A stretch of 64,000 nt of DNA from NCBI RefSeq assembly GCF_044464525.1, contig NZ_JBIQLE010000015.1, positions 1 to 64,000 on the forward strand. Reading direction: 5' to 3'. Positions 1-8,483 of this stretch are shown piece after piece (position 1 is the first letter of the stretch; every line of letters starts with the position of its first letter). Origin of the DNA: Pusillimonas sp044464525. GTDB lineage: Bacteria > Pseudomonadota > Gammaproteobacteria > Burkholderiales > Burkholderiaceae_B. The notes beneath the pieces are model-generated. The model saw only the letters and a list, made by a program, of their open reading frames with translations, was not told where the DNA came from and searched no databases. The translations under genes were made by a program, and so were the position numbers.

Positions 1-595
1 CGCGCAGCATGTTTTCGCCGAAGAACTGGTGGAACATCTGCCCCACCGGGCTCTTCAGGAAAGCCACCCCGCCCGAGTGCCCCGGACAGTGCCAGGAATA
101 CGACCCATCTGATGCGTACTTGACCAACTCACGGAAGAACGGCGGCGCCAGGCCGTCAAGATAAGAGCGCGCCTCACGGATGATGTGGCGCGCCACGAAC
201 TCGGGCGTATCCTCGAACATATGGATGAAGCCGTGCAGCTCGCGCAGAATATCGTTGGGAATATGTTGCGAAGTGCGGGTTTCGCCATACAGATAGATGG
301 GTATGTCTTCGTTGCGAAAACGCAGCTCGCCAATGAAAGAGCGCAGATTCTTGATGGCATTGGCCACGTCTTCGGGTGAATCGACATCAAATTCCTCGTC
401 ATCGATAGACAAGATGAACGCGCTTGCGCGGCTTTGCTGCTGGGCAAACGAGCTGAGATCGCCGTAGCTGGTTACGCCCAACACTTCGACGCCCTCGGCC
501 TCGATGGCTGCGGCAAGCGCCCGAATACCGAGCCCCGAGGTGTTCTCGGCGCGATAGTCTTCATCGATGATGACGATGGGAAAACGAAATTTCAT
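1..595 (-). CDS. Orn/Lys/Arg decarboxylase, N-terminal part (cut by window edge)
   Basis: This reads leftward from an ATG at 595 and runs off the window, so only about 198 residues are visible. The start of the product (MKFRFPIVIIDEDYR) and the following alpha/beta region match the response-regulator-like wing domain of fold-type I PLP amino-acid decarboxylases. The last visible part carries the CPGHSGG motif that opens the PLP-binding domain. The family decarboxylates arginine, lysine or ornithine to a polyamine precursor; the substrate cannot be told from this piece. It follows dcd by 72 nt on the same strand and may be cotranscribed with it. Confidence 0.88.
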   Translation of the reverse strand, partial: MKFRFPIVIIDEDYRAENTSGLGIRALAAAIEAEGVEVLGVTSYGDLSSFAQQQSRASAFILSIDDEEFDVDSPEDVANAIKNLRSFIGELRFRNEDIPIYLYGETRTSQHIPNDILRELHGFIHMFEDTPEFVARHIIREARSYLDGLAPPFFRELVKYASDGSYSWHCPGHSGGVAFLKSPVGQMFHQFFGENMLR

Positions 596-667
596 GCTGT
601 GACTCCCTGGAGCCTGTTGAAACAAACCGCAAGGGCTACTGAAACTGAAGAGACAGCAGCACCGGCT

Positions 668-1237
668 CTAAGTACGCGGCAAGGTTACGCCTTGCTGCCC
701 CTGGTATTTGCCGCCCCGATCACGATACGAAGTTTCGCAAACCTCGTCGCCGTCAAAGAACAACATTTGCGCGCAGCCTTCGCCGGCATAGATTTTGGCG
801 GGCAAAGGCGTGGTGTTGGAAAATTCGAGCGTGACGTGGCCTTCCCATTCAGGCTCAAGCGGCGTTACGTTGACGATGATGCCACAGCGAGCATAGGTGC
901 TTTTGCCCAGGCAAACGGTAAGCACGCTGCGCGGGATGCGAAAGTACTCGACCGTTCTGGCCAGCGCGAACGAATTGGGCGGAATGATGCAGACATCTCC
1001 CTGGAAATCGACGAACGACTTTTCGTCGAAAGCCTTGGGGTCGACGATGGTGGAGTTGATGTTCGTGAATATCTTGAACTCGTCGGCGCAACGCACATCA
1101 TAACCGTAGCTGCTGGTGCCATAGCTGACAATGCGCGAGCCGTCGGCCGCATGTCTTACCTGACCCGGCTCGAAAGGCTCGATCATGCCGTGCTTCAGCG
1201 CGGTTTCACGAATCCAGCGATCACTTTTAATACCCAT
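668..1237 (-). CDS. dcd: dCTP deaminase
   Basis: The 189-residue product matches Dcd along its whole length. The enzyme deaminates dCTP to dUTP, which feeds dUMP and dTTP synthesis. Diagnostic stretches are the N-terminal MGIKSDRWIRE, the YGTSSYGYDVRC segment, the STYARCG segment and LEPEWEGHVTLEF, which holds the catalytic glutamate. The reading frame is open upstream to 1309, but the ATG at 1237 gives the family length and N terminus, so it is preferred. It lies 76 nt downstream of tamB on the same strand. Confidence 0.95.
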   Translation of the reverse strand: MGIKSDRWIRETALKHGMIEPFEPGQVRHAADGSRIVSYGTSSYGYDVRCADEFKIFTNINSTIVDPKAFDEKSFVDFQGDVCIIPPNSFALARTVEYFRIPRSVLTVCLGKSTYARCGIIVNVTPLEPEWEGHVTLEFSNTTPLPAKIYAGEGCAQMLFFDGDEVCETSYRDRGGKYQGQQGVTLPRT

Positions 1238-1313
1238 TGCCCATTCCCTTATAACGAGGGCGCCTATTTTATCCCTTCGCCATGGCCGACGGGCGCGCGC
1301 CGGCCGCAAAAGC

Positions 1314-4300
1314 TCAATCGAGGAAAAATGTCCGGTAGATCAAGGCAATGCCGTTTACCGTTCCCACGCTAAGCTGGGCCGACAAGCCCCGAGCCAGACG
1401 ATAGCTTAAACGGCCCACGGTACCAGTGTCGGACAAGGCCTGTTCGATGCTGGCCGTGATTCCGTCGGTGATGCGCCGACTGGCCACCACGAACTGGTTC
1501 TCGATATTGCTGGTACCGCTATCCAGCCCGCGGACCACGCTCTCGACCGGCAGAATGCTGCCCGTGCTGCCCAGCTCGCCCGAACGCATGGTCAGTTCGT
1601 CGATGCCGAACTTGCGGTAGAAGGGCTCGCCGTCGCCCAGGAAGGAGGTGCCCACCGAGAACAGCAGCGCCGCATCGCCGCCCGAATCGTCGGGCCCCCG
1701 GCCCAGCAGCAACCAGGACAGTTTCTGCACGTCGCTGACGTCGGGGTAGGACACCAGGTCGATGCGCGGCCTCTTGGCCGTGCCGGCAACCCGCACGCCC
1801 GCCTCTACCGCCCCGCCGGTGCGCAGGGCCTCGATGTTCAACACCGGGTTGGCGACGTCGCCCTGGAATGTAATGGTGCCGCGCCGCAGTTGCAGGCGCT
1901 GCCCGTAGGCTTCAATGGCGCCGCCCCGGGTGCGCAAGGCCCCCTCGGCGGTAAGCTTGCCCTGGCGCATCAACAGCCGCATTTGCCCGACCAGGCCCGA
2001 GTTGACGCCATACCCCGTGATGTAGAAGCGCGGGCCCAGGTCAATGGAAAGGTCCAGCTCGATATCCATGGGTGGGCCGGCCTCGGGCGTCTTTTCGCCG
2101 GACCGTATCACGACCACGTCGCTGTCCACCGTGGGAACGCTGCTGAGCATGTCGAGGTCTATCCAGCCGGCATCGGCGGTAAGCTCACCCGTCAGGGAAA
2201 ACAGCGGCAAGGGGGCATCGACGCGCAACTTGCCGGTGACCATGGCATATCGATCCGAGCGCTGCAAAATGGGATAGCGGTACAGGTCGATGTCCACTTC
2301 GCCCACCGATTCGCTCAGGCTCCAGCTTCCGCTCAGGGTCAGGCTGCCGTCCTTGGCATCGGGGTTGGTCGACACCCATTCGGCCGTACGCCACTCGTCC
2401 GGGGTCACCCGCAACCTGGCCGGAAAGCGCAGGCTTTCCAGGATGACGCGGTCGCCCTCCAGCCGGGCGGAAAGCTCGCCGTCGAGCAGCCTCACCCCAT
2501 CGTCGATGCGCACCACGCGGATCTCGCGGCCCGTGACCGTGCCCTGCGTTTCCCAACTGCCGTCCGCCCGGGCGCTGCCCTGAACGTCGGCGTGCAACAT
2601 GCCGCCGATGTCCATGGCGTCGCCGGTAAAGAAACTGGCCCAGCCCAGGTCATTGAGGTCAGCAACCAGGTTGAAAGTGCGCGGCGTGGCGTCCAGCACG
2701 AAGCCGCCTTCCGGCGGACTGCGCAAAACGGCGCCCGCCGTGCCACGGATCCCGCCCATCTTCTCTGTGGAGACGTTGAGCTCGGCCGCAATCCGGCTTG
2801 CCGAAGCGCTTGTGGGCGTGGCTGTCAGATGCAGGTCAAGGTTCTGGAGACCCAGCGGAAACTCGGGCTCGGCCGGAACGATGAAATCGCCCGACAGCCG
2901 GCGCACGTCGACCGAGCCCGCCAAAGCGCCCGCAAACCGAAGATCCCAATCGGCATCGAAGACGATCTCGACCGTGGAATACCTGTCGTCATCGGCGACG
3001 ATGACGCGCCCGCGCCCGTCGTCGGATTCGGTGGGAATCAAGGCCTGCAATTCCCGCACGATGGGACGCGACATGACCAGCCTGTCGACCCCGCCCCGGG
3101 TTTCCCAGCGCCCGGGAGCCAGATGGGTGCGCTCGTGCCTGACCACGGCTTCGCTGCCCGATGGCAGGCTGATTCCGAGCGATGTCGAGCCGATGCGCAA
3201 CGCCCAGTCGGGCGAGGGTGCTGCGGCGACAGGGGCGGCATCGTCCATCATGCTGTTCGGATCGGCGTCGCCCGCGCCCGCACCCGACTGGGCCGCGACG
3301 GCTGTGCCATTCGTTGCCGTGCCGTCCGCTGCTGTACCGTCCGTTGCTGTACCGTCCGTTGCTGCGACGCCCGGCGTAGCGATGCCCGGAACAAAGGAAA
3401 GTTCGAGGGGGGCGCCTATATCCAGCCCCAGGCCGGCGTGAGACGCATCCAGCGTTGTCAGCCTGCCGTGCCAGCCTTCTCTGCCCCCCTCTGACGCCAA
3501 GACGCCCCAAGCTCCTTGGAGGGCCACATGCGCCTCGGCCGGTGCGCTGCCGACCTTGTCCGGCTCGGACTCGTCCGGCGTGTAAACCGCCCGCAGGTCC
3601 AGCTCGTGTTGCGGCAGCGTGCCGCCCAGCCGGCCCTGCATGCTTGCGCCGCCTGGCAACCCCGGCCACACGTCGGCCAATCGGGACACGGCGGCATCCA
3701 GGTCGACACGGCTGCCCGGAAGGCCCAGCGACCCTTCCGCCTTCAGCTTGTGCTCGCCCAGGGCCAGGTCCACATGAAGCTCGGGCAGTTGCAGGCTTTG
3801 CCACAAGGTGCCGGCCGCCAGTTCGCCGCGCCGCTGGGCAAGCGGCGCCACGTTGACGACCGCGGCTTGGACGCCGCCGGCCAGCTGCTGCTCATTCCAG
3901 CGCGACGCCGGATCGACCGTCAGATCGAGGGTGGCCGACAAGGGTTCGCGGTGATCGAGCAATTGCGCGTCGAAGTCGAGTTTGGCGGTCAGCAGCCCGG
4001 GAGGAACCGCATCCCCCGCCAATAGTTGAAAGTTCAGTTTGTCGGCGGCGAGCCACCCCACGACATGATCCTGGGCCATGCCGTCGCGTTCGGAAATGTT
4101 CCAGGCGATATCCGCGGTCAACGACGAGCCGTCGGCCAGATTCAGATCCAGCCTGCCCTGCTTCAAGGGAAAGCCCGCGCGCGGCGTCAGAACGGCATGC
4201 AGGTCGAGATTCAGATCCTGGCCCTCTCCGGCAAGATCGAGCGCCAATTCGTCCAGGCTTCCCTTGGCGTCGATGCGCAGATCGAGCGCGCACGCCGAGC

Positions 4301-5129
4301 TGATGCCGGCCAGATCCGTCAAGGGATGAGGGCTGTGCGGTTCGTCCGGGTCGTCGGTGCTTTCCCGGCCGTCCTGCGCGTCGGCGGCGGGCGTGTCTTC
4401 GTCCTCCGCCTGCGACCTGCCCACCACCGGCACGGCCGTGGGCAGGTCGGGCATGAAATGCCGCAGGCACAGGGGAGAGTTGGGCTCATCGCTATGCGCG
4501 CGGGTTTCAATGTACAGCGCCAGGGGCCAGGGATCGGCCAGCTCGAGCAGGCGGAACTCGCCCTTGATGTCGGCCTGGATGCCGTCGCGCCCCAGGTTCA
4601 GGTTCTGGAACACGAGCTGGGCATCGCTTTCGGTAAGAGCCAGCGAAGCTTCCAGGTCGCGCACGTCCAGCAACAGCGGCTCTCCGTCGAGCTTGACGTC
4701 GAGCCGGCCCAGGTGGAAGCGGTCGAGCGCAACGCGAAACGGGATCGCCGGCACGGAGAAAGGCTCGCCGGCCGGCTCTTCCTCGGCATCGTTGAGCACG
4801 TCGATATCCAGCAGGCCCACCGACAGATTGGTTGCCCGCAGGCGCCGATGGTCGAGCAGCTCGCGCCATTCGACCCGCAGCTCGAGATCTTTGATCTGTA
4901 TGTCGGCGGCCGGGAGGTTCAAATTCAATTCGCGCACCCTCAAGCCGCGCCATATCGAACCTTCGATGCCCGCGACCCGGCCGTCAAGCTGATGGACGGC
5001 CGTGCGCAGCGCCCAGCGGGTGCCGGGCTCCGAGCCGATCGTCCAGACCAGAAAGCCGCAAACCGCGACCAGCAGCAGGATCAGGGCCGGCCCCACCCAC
5101 AACAGCAACCAACGCACGGGCCTGTTCAA
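1314..5129 (-). CDS. tamB: Translocation and assembly module inner-membrane protein TamB
   Basis: This is a 1271-residue protein with one N-terminal membrane anchor (about residues 8-30), a very long beta-rich body with few cysteines, and a C-terminal DUF490/TamB domain ending in YRTFFLD. TamB spans the periplasm and works with TamA in outer-membrane protein assembly and, in recent work on the family, in lipid transport to the outer membrane. The start codon overlaps the tamA stop by 4 nt, so translation is probably coupled. Around residues 590-615 there is a low-complexity TDGTA repeat (see 3301-3369). Full-length TamB proteins are usually about 1200-1400 residues, so it looks complete. Confidence 0.93.
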   Translation of the reverse strand: MNRPVRWLLLWVGPALILLLVAVCGFLVWTIGSEPGTRWALRTAVHQLDGRVAGIEGSIWRGLRVRELNLNLPAADIQIKDLELRVEWRELLDHRRLRATNLSVGLLDIDVLNDAEEEPAGEPFSVPAIPFRVALDRFHLGRLDVKLDGEPLLLDVRDLEASLALTESDAQLVFQNLNLGRDGIQADIKGEFRLLELADPWPLALYIETRAHSDEPNSPLCLRHFMPDLPTAVPVVGRSQAEDEDTPAADAQDGRESTDDPDEPHSPHPLTDLAGISSACALDLRIDAKGSLDELALDLAGEGQDLNLDLHAVLTPRAGFPLKQGRLDLNLADGSSLTADIAWNISERDGMAQDHVVGWLAADKLNFQLLAGDAVPPGLLTAKLDFDAQLLDHREPLSATLDLTVDPASRWNEQQLAGGVQAAVVNVAPLAQRRGELAAGTLWQSLQLPELHVDLALGEHKLKAEGSLGLPGSRVDLDAAVSRLADVWPGLPGGASMQGRLGGTLPQHELDLRAVYTPDESEPDKVGSAPAEAHVALQGAWGVLASEGGREGWHGRLTTLDASHAGLGLDIGAPLELSFVPGIATPGVAATDGTATDGTAADGTATNGTAVAAQSGAGAGDADPNSMMDDAAPVAAAPSPDWALRIGSTSLGISLPSGSEAVVRHERTHLAPGRWETRGGVDRLVMSRPIVRELQALIPTESDDGRGRVIVADDDRYSTVEIVFDADWDLRFAGALAGSVDVRRLSGDFIVPAEPEFPLGLQNLDLHLTATPTSASASRIAAELNVSTEKMGGIRGTAGAVLRSPPEGGFVLDATPRTFNLVADLNDLGWASFFTGDAMDIGGMLHADVQGSARADGSWETQGTVTGREIRVVRIDDGVRLLDGELSARLEGDRVILESLRFPARLRVTPDEWRTAEWVSTNPDAKDGSLTLSGSWSLSESVGEVDIDLYRYPILQRSDRYAMVTGKLRVDAPLPLFSLTGELTADAGWIDLDMLSSVPTVDSDVVVIRSGEKTPEAGPPMDIELDLSIDLGPRFYITGYGVNSGLVGQMRLLMRQGKLTAEGALRTRGGAIEAYGQRLQLRRGTITFQGDVANPVLNIEALRTGGAVEAGVRVAGTAKRPRIDLVSYPDVSDVQKLSWLLLGRGPDDSGGDAALLFSVGTSFLGDGEPFYRKFGIDELTMRSGELGSTGSILPVESVVRGLDSGTSNIENQFVVASRRITDGITASIEQALSDTGTVGRLSYRLARGLSAQLSVGTVNGIALIYRTFFLD
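3301..3369. repeat. Short in-frame tandem repeat inside tamB (15-bp unit)
   Basis: Units of the form gtaccgtccgttgct follow one another, two nearly perfect and others degenerate. On the coding strand they give repeated T-D-G-T-A pentapeptides. The 15-bp period keeps the frame, so unit number could vary between strains without breaking tamB. Confidence 0.75.
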
Positions 5130-6898
5130 AACGCTATCCCCAGCGAAAAATGCAGCCGCAGCCTGCGGTCGCGCTGGCCGTAGGCCACATCGATGCCGAA
5201 GGGCCCCGCCGGCGTCCGCACGCGCGCGCCCAGGCCGTATCCGAAAGCCGGGTCCATATCGCCAAATGATTCGGTGGCGTCGCCGACGTCAACGAACACG
5301 GCCATGCCGATGCTCTCGGTGAAATAGCGGATGTACTCGACGCTGGCCACCGCCATCGCCGGCGCGCCGATGGTGGCCTCGCCCCGGGGCAAGCCTATGC
5401 TCTGGAAGCGATAGCCCCGTATGGTGCGCGCCCCCCCGGTGCGAAAGCCGAAATCTTCGGGCAGCCGGGAGGTGCGGGACCACACCTTGCCGACCTCGGC
5501 CCGGACAGTAAGAACGTCACGCTTGCCCACGGGCCACCACTGCTGCGCCCTCAGGCTTGCGCGATGAAAGGGCTCTCCCTTGTCCAGGGTCACCCCTGTG
5601 CCCAGGCCGAAATCAAACAGATTTCCCTCACGCGGATCGTATTTGTCGTTGACGTCGCGGCGCAGCCACTGCCACGTGGCCACCAGCGACGGCACTTCGT
5701 AGTCTTCGGCCCCCTCGATGCGGGTCTTGTCGTAAGCCGCGATCAGGCCCCACTGGGTTTCGTACTCGACCCGGCTGTCACCGGCCGCCTTGCGCTGCTG
5801 CATCCGCTTCCAGCCCAGGCCGTAGCGGGTGTTGTCCAGCCCCTCGATGTCGGAATGGTTGAAAAGCACGCCCACGCTATCGTGATAGCCGCGCTCGTTC
5901 GGAGCAAAGTGCACGTCGTAGAAAGCCCGTTGACGCCGCCTGTCCACCCCGAAGCCCGTTTCGATCCAGACCGGCTGGCCAAACACCACGTTCTGCCGAT
6001 ACAGGCCCTCGATCCGCACGCCATTGTCGCTATCCACGCCCAGTGAACCGGACAGGCGCCGCGCCGGCGCTTCGGTGACGCGCACCGCCAGCGGCATCTC
6101 GACCTCGCCGTCGGGCCGCGTGTAGCGGTGCTCTGGATCGTCCTCCAGCATGACGAAGGCGCCCCGGAAAAACGAGGTGGCGTCCAGCGCCTGCTGCCAT
6201 TCGTCAAGCAGGTCTTGATCGTAGGGATCGCCCGGCGTGTACCTGACATAGCGGTCGATAAGCTTGCGGGGCACGCGCCTCAGCCCATGAACCGTCATTT
6301 CGCCCATCCGCACGCGCGGGCCGCTGTCCACCGCCACGTGCAGGTCGGCCTGGGCCTCATCGGCCAGGATGGTCGCCTGCGAGGCGGTCATGCGGGCAAG
6401 GTAGAAATCCTTGCGGCTGACCTCGTCCATCAAGGCGTTCTTGGCCTGGTGCCAGTCTTCGTTGACGAAGGGCATGCCCTGGGTCAAGGGCCAGGCCTCT
6501 TGCAGGGCGTCCACCCGGCCGGTGAACTCCGGCGTGGCGATCTGCCCCGAAAAGCTCAGGTCGACCGCGTCGACCTGGGCACGCGGCCCAGGTTCTATGG
6601 TGATGTCCCAGGTTTCGCCCACCACGTCGGAGCCCACCTCGAGATCGACCACGGCCGAGAAATAGCCTTGGGTTTCAAGCGCCGACAGGGTCGCATCGCG
6701 CGCCCGGCGACGCAGGCGGGAGACTTCTCCGCCGTCCTGGTCGTCGGCCAGGCGGGTGATGGCCTCTACCGCGCCCATGATGGATTGCAACGCCTCGGGC
6801 GGCACGCCGCCGGGGTCGATCGTGACCTCGGGCGTAGCCGCCAGCGCTTGCTGGGCAAGACCGAACGCCAGGACGGTGGACGCAATCGCCAGACGCAT
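5126..6898 (-). CDS. tamA: Outer-membrane translocation and assembly protein TamA (BamA/Omp85 family)
   Basis: The 590-residue product begins with a signal peptide (MRLAIASTVLAFGLAQQALA), followed by POTRA repeats (about residues 25-265) and a C-terminal beta-barrel ending in aromatic-rich strands and a terminal phenylalanine (FSLGIAF), the usual signature for insertion by the Bam machine. The segment GFRTGGARTIRGY near residue 490 carries the conserved RGY-type motif of Omp85 barrels. TamA is the outer-membrane partner of TamB, whose gene overlaps this stop codon by 4 nt. It starts 15 nt after the mrp stop, so mrp-tamA-tamB probably form one transcript. Confidence 0.93.
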   Translation of the reverse strand: MRLAIASTVLAFGLAQQALAATPEVTIDPGGVPPEALQSIMGAVEAITRLADDQDGGEVSRLRRRARDATLSALETQGYFSAVVDLEVGSDVVGETWDITIEPGPRAQVDAVDLSFSGQIATPEFTGRVDALQEAWPLTQGMPFVNEDWHQAKNALMDEVSRKDFYLARMTASQATILADEAQADLHVAVDSGPRVRMGEMTVHGLRRVPRKLIDRYVRYTPGDPYDQDLLDEWQQALDATSFFRGAFVMLEDDPEHRYTRPDGEVEMPLAVRVTEAPARRLSGSLGVDSDNGVRIEGLYRQNVVFGQPVWIETGFGVDRRRQRAFYDVHFAPNERGYHDSVGVLFNHSDIEGLDNTRYGLGWKRMQQRKAAGDSRVEYETQWGLIAAYDKTRIEGAEDYEVPSLVATWQWLRRDVNDKYDPREGNLFDFGLGTGVTLDKGEPFHRASLRAQQWWPVGKRDVLTVRAEVGKVWSRTSRLPEDFGFRTGGARTIRGYRFQSIGLPRGEATIGAPAMAVASVEYIRYFTESIGMAVFVDVGDATESFGDMDPAFGYGLGARVRTPAGPFGIDVAYGQRDRRLRLHFSLGIAF

Positions 6899-6913
6899 CG
6901 ATGACCGGAATGC

Positions 6914-7999
6914 TTAGTGTCTGGCGACGACGGTAGGCATCTTGGCCGAGAAATCGCGCGGAAGCGCAGCCACTTGCAGGGCTACCTTGTGCGCAATCTC
7001 GTGGTAAATGCGAGCCACCGGGCCATCAGGGTCGGCCGCCACCGTGGGATTGCCCGAATCGGTTTGCAGACGAATATCCATAGCTAGCGGCAAAGCGCCC
7101 AGCCACGGCAAATGGTACTCGGCAGCCATGTCGCGTCCGCCATGTTCTCCGAAGATGGGCTCGGCATGTCCGCAGTTTGAGCACACGTGCACCGACATGT
7201 TTTCCACGATGCCCAATACCGGTACATCGACCTTCTGGAACATGCGCAGCCCCTTGCGGGCGTCGGCCAGCGCCAGATCTTGGGGCGTGGTGACGATGAC
7301 AGCGCCGGTGAGGGGCACTTTCTGCGACAAGGTCAGGGCGATATCGCCGGTGCCCGGCGGCATGTCGACAATGAGGTAATCAAGCTCGCGCCAATTGGTC
7401 TGGCCCAACAATTGCTCGAGCGCCTGGCTGACCATGGGGCCGCGCCAGATTGCCGGAGCGTCCTGGTCGATGAGGAAACCAATGGAGTTCGCCTGCAAGC
7501 CATGGCCCTCGAGGGGTTCCATCGACTTGTTGTCCAGGCTTTTGGGCTTGCCCGACACGCCCAGCATGATGGGCACGCTGGGCCCGTAGATATCGGCATC
7601 AAGCAAACCCACACTGGCGCCTTGGGCGCTTAGGGCCAACGCCAGGTTGACTGACGTGGTGCTTTTGCCGACTCCGCCCTTGCCCGAAGCCACGGCGATG
7701 ATGTTACGTACGTTTGGCAGCGGCCGCAGGCCCGGTTGGACCGCATGAGTTTGAATGTGGGTTGTAAACTGAAGGCCGCTCAAAGTTACCCCAAGCGCCT
7801 GCAGAGCCGTTTCAAGCTGTTTCTTCAATTCGGCTTGGTCATTGTATAAAGGGTAATCAAGCGCTAAAGTAAGATTTAGATCGCTTCCGCTCAGTTGCAC
7901 CGTGCTGTTCTTGATGGTCGCCGGCCCCAGCTTGCGTTTAGTCCCCGGGTCAATAACCTCGGCCAGCGCCGCGCTAACCCGCTCAGAAGTAATGCTCAT
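6914..7999 (-). CDS. mrp: Iron-sulfur cluster carrier ATPase Mrp/ApbC
   Basis: This 361-residue protein has an N-terminal MIP18/DUF59-like domain (about 1-85) and a MinD/ParA-type P-loop domain with deviant Walker A GKGGVGKS at 106-113. The C273-SN-C276 pair is the CxxC that bridges a [4Fe-4S] cluster between two subunits. The family loads Fe-S clusters onto apoproteins in the cytoplasm. The frame stays open up to 8071, but the ATG at 7999 gives the normal N terminus (MSITSERVSAAL). It is divergent from the gene at 8090, leaving a 90-bp shared promoter region. The mrp/metG neighbourhood is common in betaproteobacteria. Confidence 0.94.
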   Translation of the reverse strand: MSITSERVSAALAEVIDPGTKRKLGPATIKNSTVQLSGSDLNLTLALDYPLYNDQAELKKQLETALQALGVTLSGLQFTTHIQTHAVQPGLRPLPNVRNIIAVASGKGGVGKSTTSVNLALALSAQGASVGLLDADIYGPSVPIMLGVSGKPKSLDNKSMEPLEGHGLQANSIGFLIDQDAPAIWRGPMVSQALEQLLGQTNWRELDYLIVDMPPGTGDIALTLSQKVPLTGAVIVTTPQDLALADARKGLRMFQKVDVPVLGIVENMSVHVCSNCGHAEPIFGEHGGRDMAAEYHLPWLGALPLAMDIRLQTDSGNPTVAADPDGPVARIYHEIAHKVALQVAALPRDFSAKMPTVVARH

Positions 8000-8089
8000 T
8001 TTCTTGCCTTGTAAAAAATAACGCTCAACTCGAACCTCAAGAATAGCGGATCGGGGAATTATTTTCTGCATCGGCTGTCCATAACTGAT

Positions 8090-8338
8090 ATGAATACACT
8101 CTCACAAATTCTCCGCGGCGTCTTGTTTCTCATCCTGGCGGTGTGCGGCATGGCCATGGCTTTCATTTTCATGGTCTCCACAGCCATCGCCATCGGTGTC
8201 CTGTACATAGTCGCCCGCATCAAGGGCCGCCCCTTTGGCGTGCGCGCCTACTGGGACGAACGCCGCCAGCCCCGCAACCGGCCGCCACACTTTCGCAAAG
8301 ACGACGTGGTCGACGTCAAGATGCGCGAAATTCCATAA
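8090..8338 (+). CDS. Small membrane protein, function unknown
   Basis: The 82-residue product has a hydrophobic N-terminal half (about residues 8-42, one long or two short membrane spans) followed by a basic, proline-rich tail (RRQPRNRPPHFRKDD) that would face the cytoplasm. I do not recognise the family. It is divergent from mrp and followed by a long hairpin and metG. Coding use and clean ORF boundaries support a real gene, but no function can be read from it. Confidence 0.6.
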   Translation: MNTLSQILRGVLFLILAVCGMAMAFIFMVSTAIAIGVLYIVARIKGRPFGVRAYWDERRQPRNRPPHFRKDDVVDVKMREIP

Positions 8339-8380
8339 ACTGCGGCGTCGGCAGGCCAAACAAACCCCCGGCGATTCATT

Positions 8381-8430
8381 ACAATAGAACGGCCCTGGCG
8401 CGTGTCCGCGTGCCAGGGCCGTTCTATTGT
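8381..8430. promoter_or_regulatory. Perfect 19-bp inverted repeat with 12-nt loop upstream of metG
   Basis: The left arm 8381-8399 (acaatagaacggccctggc) is the exact reverse complement of 8412-8430, around a 12-nt GC-rich loop. It ends 53 nt before the metG ATG and begins 42 nt after the small membrane protein gene. There is no T-run after either arm, so it is not a standard Rho-independent terminator. It could act as a transcript-end stabiliser, a weak terminator or a 5-prime leader structure of metG. Confidence 0.7.
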
Positions 8431-8483
8431 GCATTTCCAGGCCCCTACGGGCGTCTTCTATTACCCTTTTTTACGCATTGTTC

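Noticed and set aside
1890..3494. Long open frame (534 codons) on the plus strand
   Set aside because: It is antisense to tamB in high-GC DNA; the tamB frame has recognisable domains and this one has none.
4026..5183. 385-codon open frame on the plus strand
   Set aside because: Antisense to the tamB N terminus; product is low in complexity with no RBS.
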